Source of the DNA: Halovenus sp.
GTDB taxonomy: Archaea > Halobacteriota > Halobacteria > Halobacteriales > Haloarculaceae
Length of the DNA: 25,892 bases
Direction: 5' to 3'
Assembly: GCA_003551945.1 (NCBI GenBank)
Contig: PUNZ01000133.1
Span: 1 to 25,892 of the forward strand
The notes beneath the pieces were generated by a model. That model ran no database searches. It was not told the DNA's origin and was given only the letters and a program-made list of their open reading frames with translations. This document shows positions 16,108-23,535 of the stretch, piece by piece. A program made the position numbers and the translations under genes. Within the stretch, counting starts at the first letter, position 1. Every line of letters begins with the position of its first letter.

Positions 16108-17004
16108 TCATCGCGGTACTTCAGAGATTTCACAGCTGAATTTGAAAAATTTGTTTTTCGCACGCCTTTCGATGGTGATTGCTGCGTCCGTATGGAGATC
16201 AGACACCAACGGCGGTCGTTCGCTCAGAACCATCTCCTGATAGATAAGCTGATCTCCCTTGCTGATTCGGGCGTAAGAATCTACATCCTCAATGATCGCT
16301 GGAACCAGTCCCGTGCCGTTTTGATATAACTGTGCTGTTCGGTGGTATCCATTTTTCAAAAATAGTCTGTCACGCCACCGCATTACCCGTACAATGTGTG
16401 GCCGTGCTCTGAGAGAAAAGACCACTTGTCTCTCCAGTGGGTCCGCTGTCCTAGTCAGTTTGACATCGTCGAATTCTATATTTCCAGTCCTACTGGTGAG
16501 TTCGATGCCAGCACTTTTTTCGCCCGAAAATGTAGCATGGTAACCTTCTTCACTACGCTTTTTTGGGAGGGTTAGCTCTAACACGCTGATTGGATCGTCC
16601 TCCCACGTTGGCATGTCCGTGTACGCATCCCGGCCGACGAGGGATTGGACGGCGATCAGTTGGCTTATCGGGACCATCCCGAGTTCATGTGGGCCTTGAA
16701 TTCGGTGCGCAACAAACGATTCATACACCTTAGAGGTCCGAAACGCCGGTATATATGACTGTATCGGGTCGGTGTCCGGGAATGGCTCAACAGTCGGGTT
16801 CCGAACATCGACGTCCAGTGGCTCAACCGAATCGCGAGCCGCTGCATGGATCTCGGCCGCTCGGCTTCGGTCTTCGGTGACGCGGTGGCGACGTAGCGCT
16901 GAAAAGACACGTTCGAACGGCGAAAAGGCGATCAGCAGCTGCGTCGGTTCGACCGTGGGAAGGGTCTCCGCGTCTTCGTCGTACGCGACGGGATTCGTTG
17001 GCAT
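16108..17004 (-). CDS. Unknown protein with ParB-like NGYHR box, paralogue A
   Basis: Protein of 298 residues from the ATG at 17004. An upstream ATG at 17028 adds eight residues; a TATA-like TTTAGATT about 28 bases before 17004 favours the shorter form. No signal or membrane helix. It is homologous to the divergent gene at 17053: both share VPI..L.A.Q..V, PTWEDDP/PSWEEDP, a region after ERQVVFSLRA, then L.NGYHR.. Q L ..G...VPA.I and a C-terminal RPP...D..TDA segment. The NGYHR box (about 218-222) followed by VPAII resembles box II of the ParB/sulfiredoxin nucleotide-binding fold, and the upstream VPISQLIAVQ could be box I. That link is inference. No known function for the family is recalled. 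Confidence 0.7.
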   Translation of the reverse strand: MPTNPVAYDEDAETLPTVEPTQLLIAFSPFERVFSALRRHRVTEDRSRAAEIHAAARDSVEPLDVDVRNPTVEPFPDTDPIQSYIPAFRTSKVYESFVAHRIQGPHELGMVPISQLIAVQSLVGRDAYTDMPTWEDDPISVLELTLPKKRSEEGYHATFSGEKSAGIELTSRTGNIEFDDVKLTRTADPLERQVVFSLRARPHIVRVMRWRDRLFLKNGYHRTAQLYQNGTGLVPAIIEDVDSYARISKGDQLIYQEMVLSERPPLVSDLHTDAAITIERRAKNKFFKFSCEISEVPR

Positions 17005-17052
17005 ATGAATTATTAGCACGTCGGTCAATCTAAAGAATAGGGATCAAAATAT

Positions 17053-18039
17053 GTGCATCTCCGCGACGACACGCCACCCGCTGATCGCATCGCGGAAGCT
17101 AGTGCGGACGAGGATCACAACACAGTGGATACGATAATGGATCGCGACACATATACACAGAAACAGATTACAGCCATCGGACGGAGAAGCCTGCTGATCG
17201 GGTTCTTATCACGAGCCGCTGCGCGGCAGCGACTCAAGCGGACGAACACCCTCCTCCGCAACCTTGGACGGCCAGTAGACCTCGATGAATCACAATTCGA
17301 GGACCACTGGAACCGATCAGTTGAGGCTGTCGAGCCGCTGGAGTATGACCTAAGCGACTATACGATCACACCGATGCCGGATCAGTCCGGGATTCGTCGG
17401 TATCTAGAGCAGCTTCAAAGGACGGATTTTTTTCAGGACCGATATCTCAGCGGGCGAGGTGACGTTCGGTTTGGGCTCGTTCCGATAAAATATCTCGTGG
17501 CGCACCAAGCCTCCGTCCGAGTCGATGAGGAGCACACGGTGCCGAGTTGGGAGGAGGATCCAGCGGATGTATTAGCGTATGCGCTTCCACGCGAACGTGA
17601 GGAGGGATTATTCCACCGACCCATTCAAACTCCGGACGACCAGTTCGTCGGGGTCGACCTGATAAGCCGGTCACCGAACATCAAAATGACTGGCGTCGAA
17701 CTGACTGACGGTGCGAGTGCAATGGAAAAACAAATCACGTTCAGTATCCGTGCGCCACCGAATTTGGTCAACGTGCTTGAGGTGGCGGGGCGAATCATAC
17801 TCAACAACGGGTATCACCGCATCTATCAGCTTCTCCGATCGGGGGAAACACATGTTCCGGCCGTGATCCGGTCCGTGGCGGACCTTCCGGAGAAAACGGA
17901 GTTTTCTACTGAGGTCCTAACTGCCGACAGGCCACCCGTGCTGCCGGATTTCCGGACGGATGCGTCCGTTGAACTGGAGTGGCCGCTCACCAATCGGTCA
18001 ATTCGGATTGTGGCACAGGATGCCGAAATGTACCGATGA
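17053..18039 (+). CDS. Unknown protein with ParB-like NGYHR box, paralogue B
   Basis: Up to 328 residues from a GTG at 17053; an ATG at 17137 (MDRDTYTQKQIT) is an alternative start and would leave a more usual gap to the divergent neighbour. A basic helix-rich N-terminus (SLLIGFLSRAAARQRLKR, 46-63) is followed by the shared family core: LVPIKYLVAHQASVR (142-156), VPSWEEDP (163-170), QITFSIRAPPNLV, LNNGYHRIYQLL (250-261), THVPAVI and TADRPPVLPDFRTDAS. No signal peptide is seen. The pair arose by duplication and stands head to head. The NGYHR-...-VPAV pattern is that of ParB/Srx-type domains, which bind CTP or ATP. Its role next to the fibre cluster is unknown. Confidence 0.7.
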   Translation: MHLRDDTPPADRIAEASADEDHNTVDTIMDRDTYTQKQITAIGRRSLLIGFLSRAAARQRLKRTNTLLRNLGRPVDLDESQFEDHWNRSVEAVEPLEYDLSDYTITPMPDQSGIRRYLEQLQRTDFFQDRYLSGRGDVRFGLVPIKYLVAHQASVRVDEEHTVPSWEEDPADVLAYALPREREEGLFHRPIQTPDDQFVGVDLISRSPNIKMTGVELTDGASAMEKQITFSIRAPPNLVNVLEVAGRIILNNGYHRIYQLLRSGETHVPAVIRSVADLPEKTEFSTEVLTADRPPVLPDFRTDASVELEWPLTNRSIRIVAQDAEMYR

Positions 18040-18085
18040 GTGGATCGTGGCTGTCCAGAAGCCACACCGGTCCCCTATGGGACGC

Positions 18086-19198
18086 CTAGCAGTTGTTGCA
18101 CTCACTGCTCCAACTTTTGTCCGTCGATCCGTCCACAGTAATCCCACTACTGATCGAAATATCACTGTCCGCTTCTACCCTCAGATCGCCTGTCACCGTG
18201 GAATTCGACCCGTCAATATCTACCTCGTCAGTGGTGCGAATATACATTGTCCCGTCAATTGTTGTTCCACTAATTGAAATATCAACTTCCTCGCATGAGT
18301 CTATCTTGACGTCATGTAATGAACTGTCTCTTATGCCGCCATCAATCTCGTCTCCCGATTTGAGACAGGTTTCGCCTTTAATTGTTGTATTGCTGAATGT
18401 AACACTAAGATCTGAGGTGGCTCTCGTTGCTACGGCTCCGTCAACGGTGACAGTCGAGTCATCGCCCTCCGAATCCGAATCTCCAACGGTGACAGTCGCG
18501 TCATCGTCCTCCGAACAGATACGGAGGAAGTCAACATCATCTTTTATGTGGACACTTGTGTCAGTGATGCAGTGGTCGCTGTCCCCACAATCAAGCCTCC
18601 AAACGTCCCCGCATGTATCGACACCAGACGTCGATTCGATGTCGACCGGCCGGTTCATCTCGACAGAGTCACTTCCGGTCTCTGCTTGAATAGTAAACTC
18701 GACAGCGTCCGAGCCTACGTCAGTACATGCAATCTCCCCTTCGATAGTGATTGACTCGTCGGACTCCAGTTCAGGATCGTCGAATTCGAATCGCCAACCG
18801 TCGTCCTCAGTCGTATCTACACCGTCGGTGGTCAGCTCCCTCACGGCCGAGTCGTCGGTATCTACAATCAACAGGTCGATTGTCCTCCCGAATCGGTTGT
18901 GCAATGTGAACAGTTCCACGGTTTCAGTATCACTCCCGCCCGTTCCGGCACAAAAATCATCATCGTCGTCATCGATGCAGAACCAATCATCACCCTCACC
19001 ACCACATGTCGGATCAAGCGATTTAAATCCTAAGAGTTCATTGTCACCGACGTTGACGTTGACCCGTCGGTCAAGTTCAACGGTGTCAAATCCCGCAGTC
19101 ACGTAGGCACCGACGCCTGCCGTGCCTGCCAACATGGCTAACAGGCTACGTCGTTTCCACTGAGACTGGCCGCGTTTTTGACGTCGCTTGCGGCCCAT
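18086..19198 (-). CDS. Cysteine-rich secreted protein: TasA/DUF1102-like start, beta-solenoid-like end
   Basis: Protein of 370 residues. The N-terminus has a twin-arginine-like KRRSLLAML and a hydrophobic segment ending GAYVTAGFDTVELDRRVNVNVGDNELLGF, the layout of DUF1102/SipW-type substrates. The TasA-like beta domain spans about 37-190, with an Asp run (76-81) suited to metal binding. From about 210 to 365, short repeating strands (TVTVGDS, STVTVDG, SVTFSNTTI, DISISGTTI, STVTGDLRV, DISISSGITV) look like a right-handed beta-solenoid. Twelve cysteines, including the final ECNNC, are unusual for a haloarchaeal secreted protein and suggest disulfides. The start at 19198 is fixed by a TCAAATACC box about 25 bases upstream. 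It is convergent with the paralogue-B gene (46 bases apart). Confidence 0.75.
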   Translation of the reverse strand: MGRKRRQKRGQSQWKRRSLLAMLAGTAGVGAYVTAGFDTVELDRRVNVNVGDNELLGFKSLDPTCGGEGDDWFCIDDDDDDFCAGTGGSDTETVELFTLHNRFGRTIDLLIVDTDDSAVRELTTDGVDTTEDDGWRFEFDDPELESDESITIEGEIACTDVGSDAVEFTIQAETGSDSVEMNRPVDIESTSGVDTCGDVWRLDCGDSDHCITDTSVHIKDDVDFLRICSEDDDATVTVGDSDSEGDDSTVTVDGAVATRATSDLSVTFSNTTIKGETCLKSGDEIDGGIRDSSLHDVKIDSCEEVDISISGTTIDGTMYIRTTDEVDIDGSNSTVTGDLRVEADSDISISSGITVDGSTDKSWSSECNNC

Positions 19199-19218
19199 AG
19201 TGTGAGACGGGTACCGCC

Positions 19219-19227
19219 GGTATTTGA
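19219..19227 (-). promoter_or_regulatory. TATA-like promoter of the 18086-19198 gene
   Basis: On the minus strand TCAAATACC lies 21-29 bases before the ATG at 19198, as for a leaderless transcript. Confidence 0.45.
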
Positions 19228-19293
19228 ATCTTCTCCCACGCGGAACGTGGCACCCTCCAGCAGTCGCACCCGCCACAGTCGGTCAACAGCCTT

Positions 19294-19333
19294 GGGGTCA
19301 CGCCTCGTGGCATCCGCCTTGACTCTCTGTGAA
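19294..19333 (-). repeat. IS605/TnpB right-end scar
   Basis: On the minus strand TTCACAGAGAGTCAAGGCGG, then ATGCCACGAGGCGTGACC, matches the plus-strand stretch before the 7495 hairpin (CTCACAGAGATTCAAGGCGG, then AAGCCCACGA) in 18 of the first 20 bases. It likewise ends in a small CACG/CGTG stem. No transposase remains beside it. It is one of several such scars here. Confidence 0.45.
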
Positions 19334-19495
19334 CCTCAGCACGGATTCTCACAGAGATCTAGCAGACAGCCCGCGATCAAAGTTGTGGATCAATGATCAA
19401 AAAGTATCTATATACATTGTTAGCTTGAATGTACTAAGGTCCGTCCGTGGGTAAACATAGACGGAGCGGCCGCCCATAGAGAGACACCCATAGCG

Positions 19496-20026
19496 ATGAC
19501 ATACACTAATCAGGAACTCAGCGATTGGCTGCGAACATGTGCAACTGATGGGAACCCACCGAAAATGAAAGACGTTGACAAGGCCAACGGGCCAACCGTG
19601 GGGACCTATCTTCATCGGTTCGGGTCGTGGAGCGATGCGCTCACTGCGGCCGGGTTTGAACCGGAACTGGCTGGTCGACAATACAGCAGCGGTGAGTTGC
19701 TCGATCATCTCCACACAATCGCAGAAGACGGGGTAGCACCAACAAAAGAGGATACGCGAGTGGCTGAAGGTCCCAGTCCTAGCACCTACCAGTACCGATT
19801 CGCGAGTTGGTCAGAGGCACTCTTGTTGGCGGGATTCGGAAAAACACCTGCTCCGGAGTATACGGATCAGACGCTTATTGATCACCTTCAGCAACTCGGT
19901 TTTGAAGACATTCCACCCACAATTGAGCAGGTACAAGCGGCTGATGGGCCGGCAGTGCAAAACTATTACCAGCGCTTCGGTACGTGGAAGCGTGCACTCA
20001 CGATGGCTGGATTCGCGACAGAGTGA
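19496..20026 (+). CDS. Triple HNH/homing-endonuclease-associated repeat protein
   Basis: Protein of 176 residues made entirely of three repeats of about 51 residues (4-54, 64-114, 123-173). Each runs from a helix with L.D.L, through PT or PPK and a helix, to the signature Y..RFGSW..AL..AGF. This is the helix-turn-helix-like repeat often found fused to HNH homing endonucleases (Pfam HNH_repeat), but no HNH nuclease follows; the protein stops right after repeat three. It is probably a DNA-binding protein. The gene ends four bases before the right-end structure of the TnpB element, so that element landed just after its stop codon without cutting it. The TATA-like box is not clear. Confidence 0.8.
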   Translation: MTYTNQELSDWLRTCATDGNPPKMKDVDKANGPTVGTYLHRFGSWSDALTAAGFEPELAGRQYSSGELLDHLHTIAEDGVAPTKEDTRVAEGPSPSTYQYRFASWSEALLLAGFGKTPAPEYTDQTLIDHLQQLGFEDIPPTIEQVQAADGPAVQNYYQRFGTWKRALTMAGFATE

Positions 20027-20030
20027 ATCG

Positions 20031-20107
20031 CCTCGGGGTCAAGTGGTTCGAGAATCGAAGATTCTCGTCATCACGAGAGAGCTTCGCTCTCTCGAACGAC
20101 CCCGAGG
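20031..20107 (-). ncRNA. TnpB right-end guide RNA scaffold (three-way junction)
   Basis: A perfect 10-base outer stem, CCTCGGGGTC (20031-20040) with GACCCCGAGG (20098-20107), encloses two perfect hairpins: CGAGAATC/GATTCTCG (20049-20056 with 20060-20067) and CGAGAGAGC/GCTCTCTCG (20074-20082 with 20086-20094). The tnpB stop codon (20073-20071) falls between them, so the coding end and the structured RNA overlap. TnpB proteins are known to use an RNA from this end of the element as guide. The guide itself would read into the DNA below 20031. Confidence 0.6.
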
Positions 20108-21336
20108 CTTCCTGTTTCTACGACGCGCTTTGCAGGCACACGCTGAATGTCAGCGGTGTCCGTAGGGAGCGCAGTCTCCACAGGCGTGGATTCGGGCCAT
20201 CCCAGCCCTAATTCAGAAAAGCCGCGTTGTAAGACATTCATCGCCGCATTCGCATCACGGTCACACTCAAAGCCACACGACGGACAGGAGTGTTCCCGCA
20301 CCCAGATAGGCTTCGCCGTCTCCACACCACACGACGCACACTCTTTCGTCGTGCCTCTGGCTTCGACTTGAACGACGTGACAACCGTACAGGTTGGCTTT
20401 GTATTCGAGCAGGGTGATGAACTGTCGCCACGCCGCATCCTGCTTGTTCCGAGCATTGTGCGGCTGTTCCAACATCCCCTTCACGTCCAAGTCTTCCACG
20501 AATACAGCGTCGTACTCACGGACAAGCCACGTCGTTATCTTGTGCTGGTAGTCCAGAACCTTCCGCTTGATGTGACGCTTGACCTTGGCGACCTTCAGAC
20601 GTTGCTTCTCGTAGTTACTCGACCCCTTCTCCTTGCGAGACAGTTTGCGTTGCTCACGCCGAAGTCGTTCGTACTCGTCTTCGAGTCCGAGCCAGTCCAC
20701 GGTCTTTCCATCGCTCGTGTGGATGTAGTTGAGGATGCCGAGGTCAATCCCAACGCTGTTGCTCGCGTCCAGCGAGCCTACGTCGGGTTTTTCGGGCAGG
20801 TCATCCTCATCAGTTTCGAGGCCGAAAGAGACGAACCATTCGCCGGTCGTCTCCTTCTTGAATGTGGCCTCTTTGATGGTGGCGTGGTCGGGGATTGGGC
20901 GGTGGTAACGGATTTTCACCCAGCCGATTTTGCTGAAGCGGACGTAAGCGAACCTGTCGCGGCCTCTCTTTTCATCGAGGTCGAAACCAGACTGGTTGTA
21001 CGTCACACTCCGGTACTCGTTCGGGCCTTGCCGTTTGAGCCGACCGACGTTGTATCCTTTCTCTTTCTTTTTGCGAAGGTTCGAGAGGTTTCGATGGAAG
21101 CGTGCGACGGTGGCTTGCGCGGCCTTCGAGTGTAGTTCATCGAACACTGGCCACTTTCGCTTCCACTCGGGGAGTTTGTTGTTCTGGCCGTACTCACTCG
21201 GCTTATCGTCCTCTGGGGCTTGTTCATAGTGCCATCGGACGTGGTTGTAGAGTTGGCGATGAACATCCAGATGGTGTTCCAGTCGCTCCGCTACCTCTTG
21301 TGTCGGGTAGGCGTGGTAGCGGTGACTGTATTCCAT
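20071..21336 (-). CDS. tnpB: TnpB RNA-guided endonuclease
   Basis: Protein of 421 residues, full length for the family. After the N-terminal wedge/REC part come the RuvC motifs: GIDLGILNY (D198), VFVEDLDV (E281) and CDRDANAAMNV (D361). A zinc finger sits between the last two, with CASC (333-336) and CPSC (351-354). All catalytic and zinc residues are present, so it should be an active RNA-guided nuclease. TnpB cuts DNA next to a short element-specific motif and helps the element persist. The C-terminal tail KRVVETGSLGVVRESEALS is coded by the right-end RNA structure. The ATG at 21336 gives the usual MEYSHRYHAYPT start. Confidence 0.92.
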   Translation of the reverse strand: MEYSHRYHAYPTQEVAERLEHHLDVHRQLYNHVRWHYEQAPEDDKPSEYGQNNKLPEWKRKWPVFDELHSKAAQATVARFHRNLSNLRKKKEKGYNVGRLKRQGPNEYRSVTYNQSGFDLDEKRGRDRFAYVRFSKIGWVKIRYHRPIPDHATIKEATFKKETTGEWFVSFGLETDEDDLPEKPDVGSLDASNSVGIDLGILNYIHTSDGKTVDWLGLEDEYERLRREQRKLSRKEKGSSNYEKQRLKVAKVKRHIKRKVLDYQHKITTWLVREYDAVFVEDLDVKGMLEQPHNARNKQDAAWRQFITLLEYKANLYGCHVVQVEARGTTKECASCGVETAKPIWVREHSCPSCGFECDRDANAAMNVLQRGFSELGLGWPESTPVETALPTDTADIQRVPAKRVVETGSLGVVRESEALS

Positions 21337-21398
21337 CGCTGTCTCTTGATTATGTACATGTTGAGTTAATGGTTTGTATCACGAGTTGTCGGCTTCAT

Positions 21399-21419
21399 CC
21401 CCGAGGTCAAGCCTCAGGG
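21399..21419. repeat. Left-end hairpin of the TnpB element
   Basis: CCCCGAGG pairs with CCTCAGGG around TCAAG (one mismatch), about 60 bases upstream of the tnpB start. Single-strand hairpins near each end are typical of IS605-family elements. Confidence 0.4.
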
Positions 21420-21524
21420 TATTCGCCTTGCCCGCTGATAAAACCCCTGCAGAGGATTGCTGATGCAGATCAATCGATCGCTGGCACCGGAATAGTTAAC
21501 TAATTCGACACTAACGTGACTCAT

Positions 21525-21821
21525 ATGGACGACTGGACAGCATTTCAACGTGACCTGCTGTACGTTATTGCAGGTCTGGACAAACCAAGCGGACTCGAGA
21601 TCAAGAAGGAACTCGACAGTTACTATCCAACCGAGATAAACCACGGTAGGCTGTATCCAAATTTAGATGACCTCGCCGAAAAAGGATTTATTTATAAAGG
21701 AAAACACGACAAACGGACAAACTACTATCGTCTCACTGATCAGGGAAAGGCCATGATCACCGCCCGTGAAGCGTGGGAAGCACAGTACTTGACTGATCCT
21801 TCCCTCCTTCGTTCCCATTGA
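21525..21821 (+). CDS. PadR-like winged-helix regulator
   Basis: Protein of 98 residues, a compact winged helix: MDDWTAFQRDLLYVIAGLDKPSG, a recognition region YYPTEINHGRLYPNLDDLAEKGFI, then the wing KGKHDKRTNYYRLTDQG. The HGRLYPNLDDLAEKG segment is the mark of PadR-type regulators common in haloarchaea. They usually bind a palindrome as dimers, often repressing themselves and a neighbour. The ATG at 21525 is preferred over the GTG at 21516; an AGTTAACT box lies 24-31 bases upstream. It is next to a gene with a dyad over its start, its most likely target. The ligand is unknown. Confidence 0.85.
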   Translation: MDDWTAFQRDLLYVIAGLDKPSGLEIKKELDSYYPTEINHGRLYPNLDDLAEKGFIYKGKHDKRTNYYRLTDQGKAMITAREAWEAQYLTDPSLLRSH

Positions 21822-21836
21822 TTCGGAGGGTAGTAG

Positions 21837-21856
21837 CCCACGACCTGAGTCGTTGG
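21837..21856 (+). repeat. IS605-like scar hairpin
   Basis: CCCACGA pairs with TCGTTGG around CCTGAG (one mismatch), in a context AGCCCACGAC...TCGTTGGTAACCGAC. It matches the hairpin context at 7495-7518 (AGCCCACGAC...TCGTGGGTACCTGAC). It lies just after the PadR-like gene. Confidence 0.4.
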
Positions 21857-21896
21857 TAACCGACTTGTGACTCCGGATTCTTTGTCCGAGCGGAAC

Positions 21897-21931
21897 AGTT
21901 AACTCCTGGTTGGTATGTACTACCAGTATAC
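21897..21931 (+). promoter_or_regulatory. Promoter with dyad operator, copy 2
   Basis: AGTTAACT (21897-21904) probably acts as the TATA region; the same octamer precedes the PadR-like gene at 21494-21501. The dyad GTACTACCAGTATAC (21917-21931) then covers the predicted transcription start and ends one base before the ATG at 21933, where a bound protein would block transcription. Its core is shared with 6249-6263. Confidence 0.5.
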
Positions 21932-21932
21932 T

Positions 21933-22229
21933 ATGAGCGACGAACAGACACAAAGCGAAGAAGGGTACCGCCCCGGTGAGGAACCGCTTTCGGATATGGA
22001 TGTCGCGCGAGCGATGGACATCGCTGATAACTGTCTGGATGAAGCGGAGCAGGTGATATGGACGACAGCCGGGCGAGCACAGTCACAAGAAGCGACCGAC
22101 CGCCTAGAACAGTTGGTGCATGATATGTGGGAATTTCAAAATCGGCTCACGGATATTCGAGATGATCTCCGGCAGGTCGAAAGCGACGGTGGCGTTGATT
22201 CAGCTAATGGATTCGAGTGGGGACGTTGA
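21933..22229 (+). CDS. Small acidic helical protein of unknown function
   Basis: Protein of 98 residues with no signal or membrane helix. After an acidic, probably unstructured start (1-25), two long amphipathic helices are likely (MDVARAMDIADNCLDEAEQVIWTTA and the region up to IRDDLRQVES), rich in acidic and hydrophobic heptad positions, like a helical hairpin. I do not recognise it. The ATG at 21933 is preferred over 21915 because the earlier codon lies inside the dyad. It sits between the PadR-like gene and signal peptidase B, all in the same direction, 74 bases before the latter. Confidence 0.7.
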   Translation: MSDEQTQSEEGYRPGEEPLSDMDVARAMDIADNCLDEAEQVIWTTAGRAQSQEATDRLEQLVHDMWEFQNRLTDIRDDLRQVESDGGVDSANGFEWGR

Positions 22230-22303
22230 GAGGTAAAGGGCGAGATTCTCGCCTTGAAAAGATAGGGTATTTTACGTAAGTACCGGTCACATAGTGGTGT
22301 ATC

Positions 22304-23467
22304 GTGGGACGCCAAGCTGTAGTTGAGCGGGTGGTGACTGTGCTTCTCGTGGTAGTGATAGCGTCGATGGTGTTGGGGCAGTTACTTGGCCAGCCGATGT
22401 TGTTCGCGTATGTCCAACCGGACTCGACGAGCATGGAACCGACTATTGAAGCGGGTGACGGGTTCGTTGCTCTCCCCGCGTTTGCAACCGGTGATCCACG
22501 CCCGGGCGACATCATTGTGTTCCAAGCGGAAGTAATAGAAGGCGGCGGTATTACGACCCACCGAGTGGTTGAGGAGACAGCTGACGGGTACATCACGCGT
22601 GGTGACAACAATCCGTTCACCGATCAAGACGGCGGTGAGCCACCAGTGACCGACGACCAGATCGTCGCCCAAGCGCTTCAAATCGGTGGCTACGCACCGA
22701 CGATCCCAGAACTCGGCACTGGCATCCAATCGCTTCAAGGGGTGATTCTTGGCGTTACCGCACCGGTTATTGGTGCCGCCGGGTTTGGGATTGATACCAC
22801 TGGAGAGTTACTCGGTGTCGGCCTCTTCGGCTTGGGGCTGATACTGTTCGCGGTGTCGTTACTCCGTAGTCGCAGCGGAGTTCCTTCCCGCGACGTAAGC
22901 CGATCGACGGCGGTGACAGACCGGATCGACACCCGCCTCGTAGCTATCGCACTGTTGCTCATTGTTCTTGTACCGGCGAACGCAGCGATGGTGGTAGCGT
23001 CGGGTGAAACCGACCTTACCATCGCGGGCGATGAAATAGCCGAGAGCGGCGATGTCGACCCTGGCGAGCCGATCGAGTCGGAGTTCGAGATTCGCAACGA
23101 CGGCGTCTTGACGATGGTGTTCATTCTCGAACCCGGCCCTGAGGATGTCACAATGAGCGATGACGGCGTCGCGATTCCACCCGGCGAAACAACGACGGTG
23201 ACGGCATCGGTTCCGGCACCAGAACCTGATGTCGACCGCACGGTTCCCGTGACCGAACAACGGTATTTTTTGTTGTTGCCCGAATCGATGGTATTCACTC
23301 TCCATGAGTACAGTCCACTCGCTGTGTTTGGCGTATTGAATCTCTTTTTATCAGTAAGCGTGCTCGGGTTCGTTGGCGGCATCTTCGGGTTTAGTGAGGT
23401 ACGGGTCCGTAACACCGACCGTGAGGTTCCGTTGTCGATCGTGCTCAAACGCAAGTTACGCCGGTGA
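22304..23467 (+). CDS. Archaeal type I signal peptidase (S26B, SipW-like), copy B
   Basis: Protein of 387 residues, clearly a paralogue of the 14779-15933 product. Helix 10-29; catalytic serine S43 in STSMEPTI; GDGFVALP; RPGDIIVFQ; histidine H86 in TTHRVV; YITRGDNN and TDQDG carrying the acidic residues. Further helices at about 168-187, 211-231 and 350-371, with an extracellular beta domain between (about 232-345) including EQRYFLLLPESM. The start is a GTG at 22304; a TATTTTAC box lies 28-36 bases before it. It is convergent with the DUF5305 gene (68 bases apart). The likely substrate is the secreted protein at 18086-19198, but this is only context. Confidence 0.9.
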   Translation: MGRQAVVERVVTVLLVVVIASMVLGQLLGQPMLFAYVQPDSTSMEPTIEAGDGFVALPAFATGDPRPGDIIVFQAEVIEGGGITTHRVVEETADGYITRGDNNPFTDQDGGEPPVTDDQIVAQALQIGGYAPTIPELGTGIQSLQGVILGVTAPVIGAAGFGIDTTGELLGVGLFGLGLILFAVSLLRSRSGVPSRDVSRSTAVTDRIDTRLVAIALLLIVLVPANAAMVVASGETDLTIAGDEIAESGDVDPGEPIESEFEIRNDGVLTMVFILEPGPEDVTMSDDGVAIPPGETTTVTASVPAPEPDVDRTVPVTEQRYFLLLPESMVFTLHEYSPLAVFGVLNLFLSVSVLGFVGGIFGFSEVRVRNTDREVPLSIVLKRKLRR

Positions 23468-23492
23468 CCTCACCGAAGTCACAAGATCAAAA

Positions 23493-23507
23493 CCCTGCTC
23501 TTCAGGG
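23493..23507. terminator. Hairpin between convergent genes
   Basis: CCCTG/CAGGG around CTCTT, between the convergent stops at 23467 and 23536. It could terminate either gene. The context GGGCCGAAAATGTCAAG also resembles a worn IS605-type end (compare GGGCGGGGATGTCAC at 25330-25344). Confidence 0.35.
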
Positions 23508-23535
23508 CCGAAAATGTCAAGCCCAGTGAGGCGCT

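Larger units (their letters stand above)
20031..21419 (-). mobile_element. TnpB-only IS200/IS605-family element (IS1341 type)
   Basis: Contains an intact tnpB (20071-21336) and no TnpA. The right end is the three-way junction at 20031-20107; the presumed left end carries a hairpin at 21399-21419. Exact ends are not fixed, since this family makes no target duplication. The CCTCGGGGTC/GACCCCGAGG motif of the right end is echoed by CCCCGAGG/CCTCAGGG at the left. Without TnpA it would need a helper to move. Confidence 0.65.

Noticed and set aside
20290..21135. 281-codon plus-strand frame opposite tnpB
   Set aside because: The minus strand encodes a full TnpB with all motifs; the reverse reading has no recognisable domain.
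22735..23454. 239-codon minus-strand frame opposite signal peptidase B
   Set aside because: Shadow of a gene with intact catalytic motifs; composition (Ser/Thr/Arg-rich) is typical of antisense frames in high-GC archaea.
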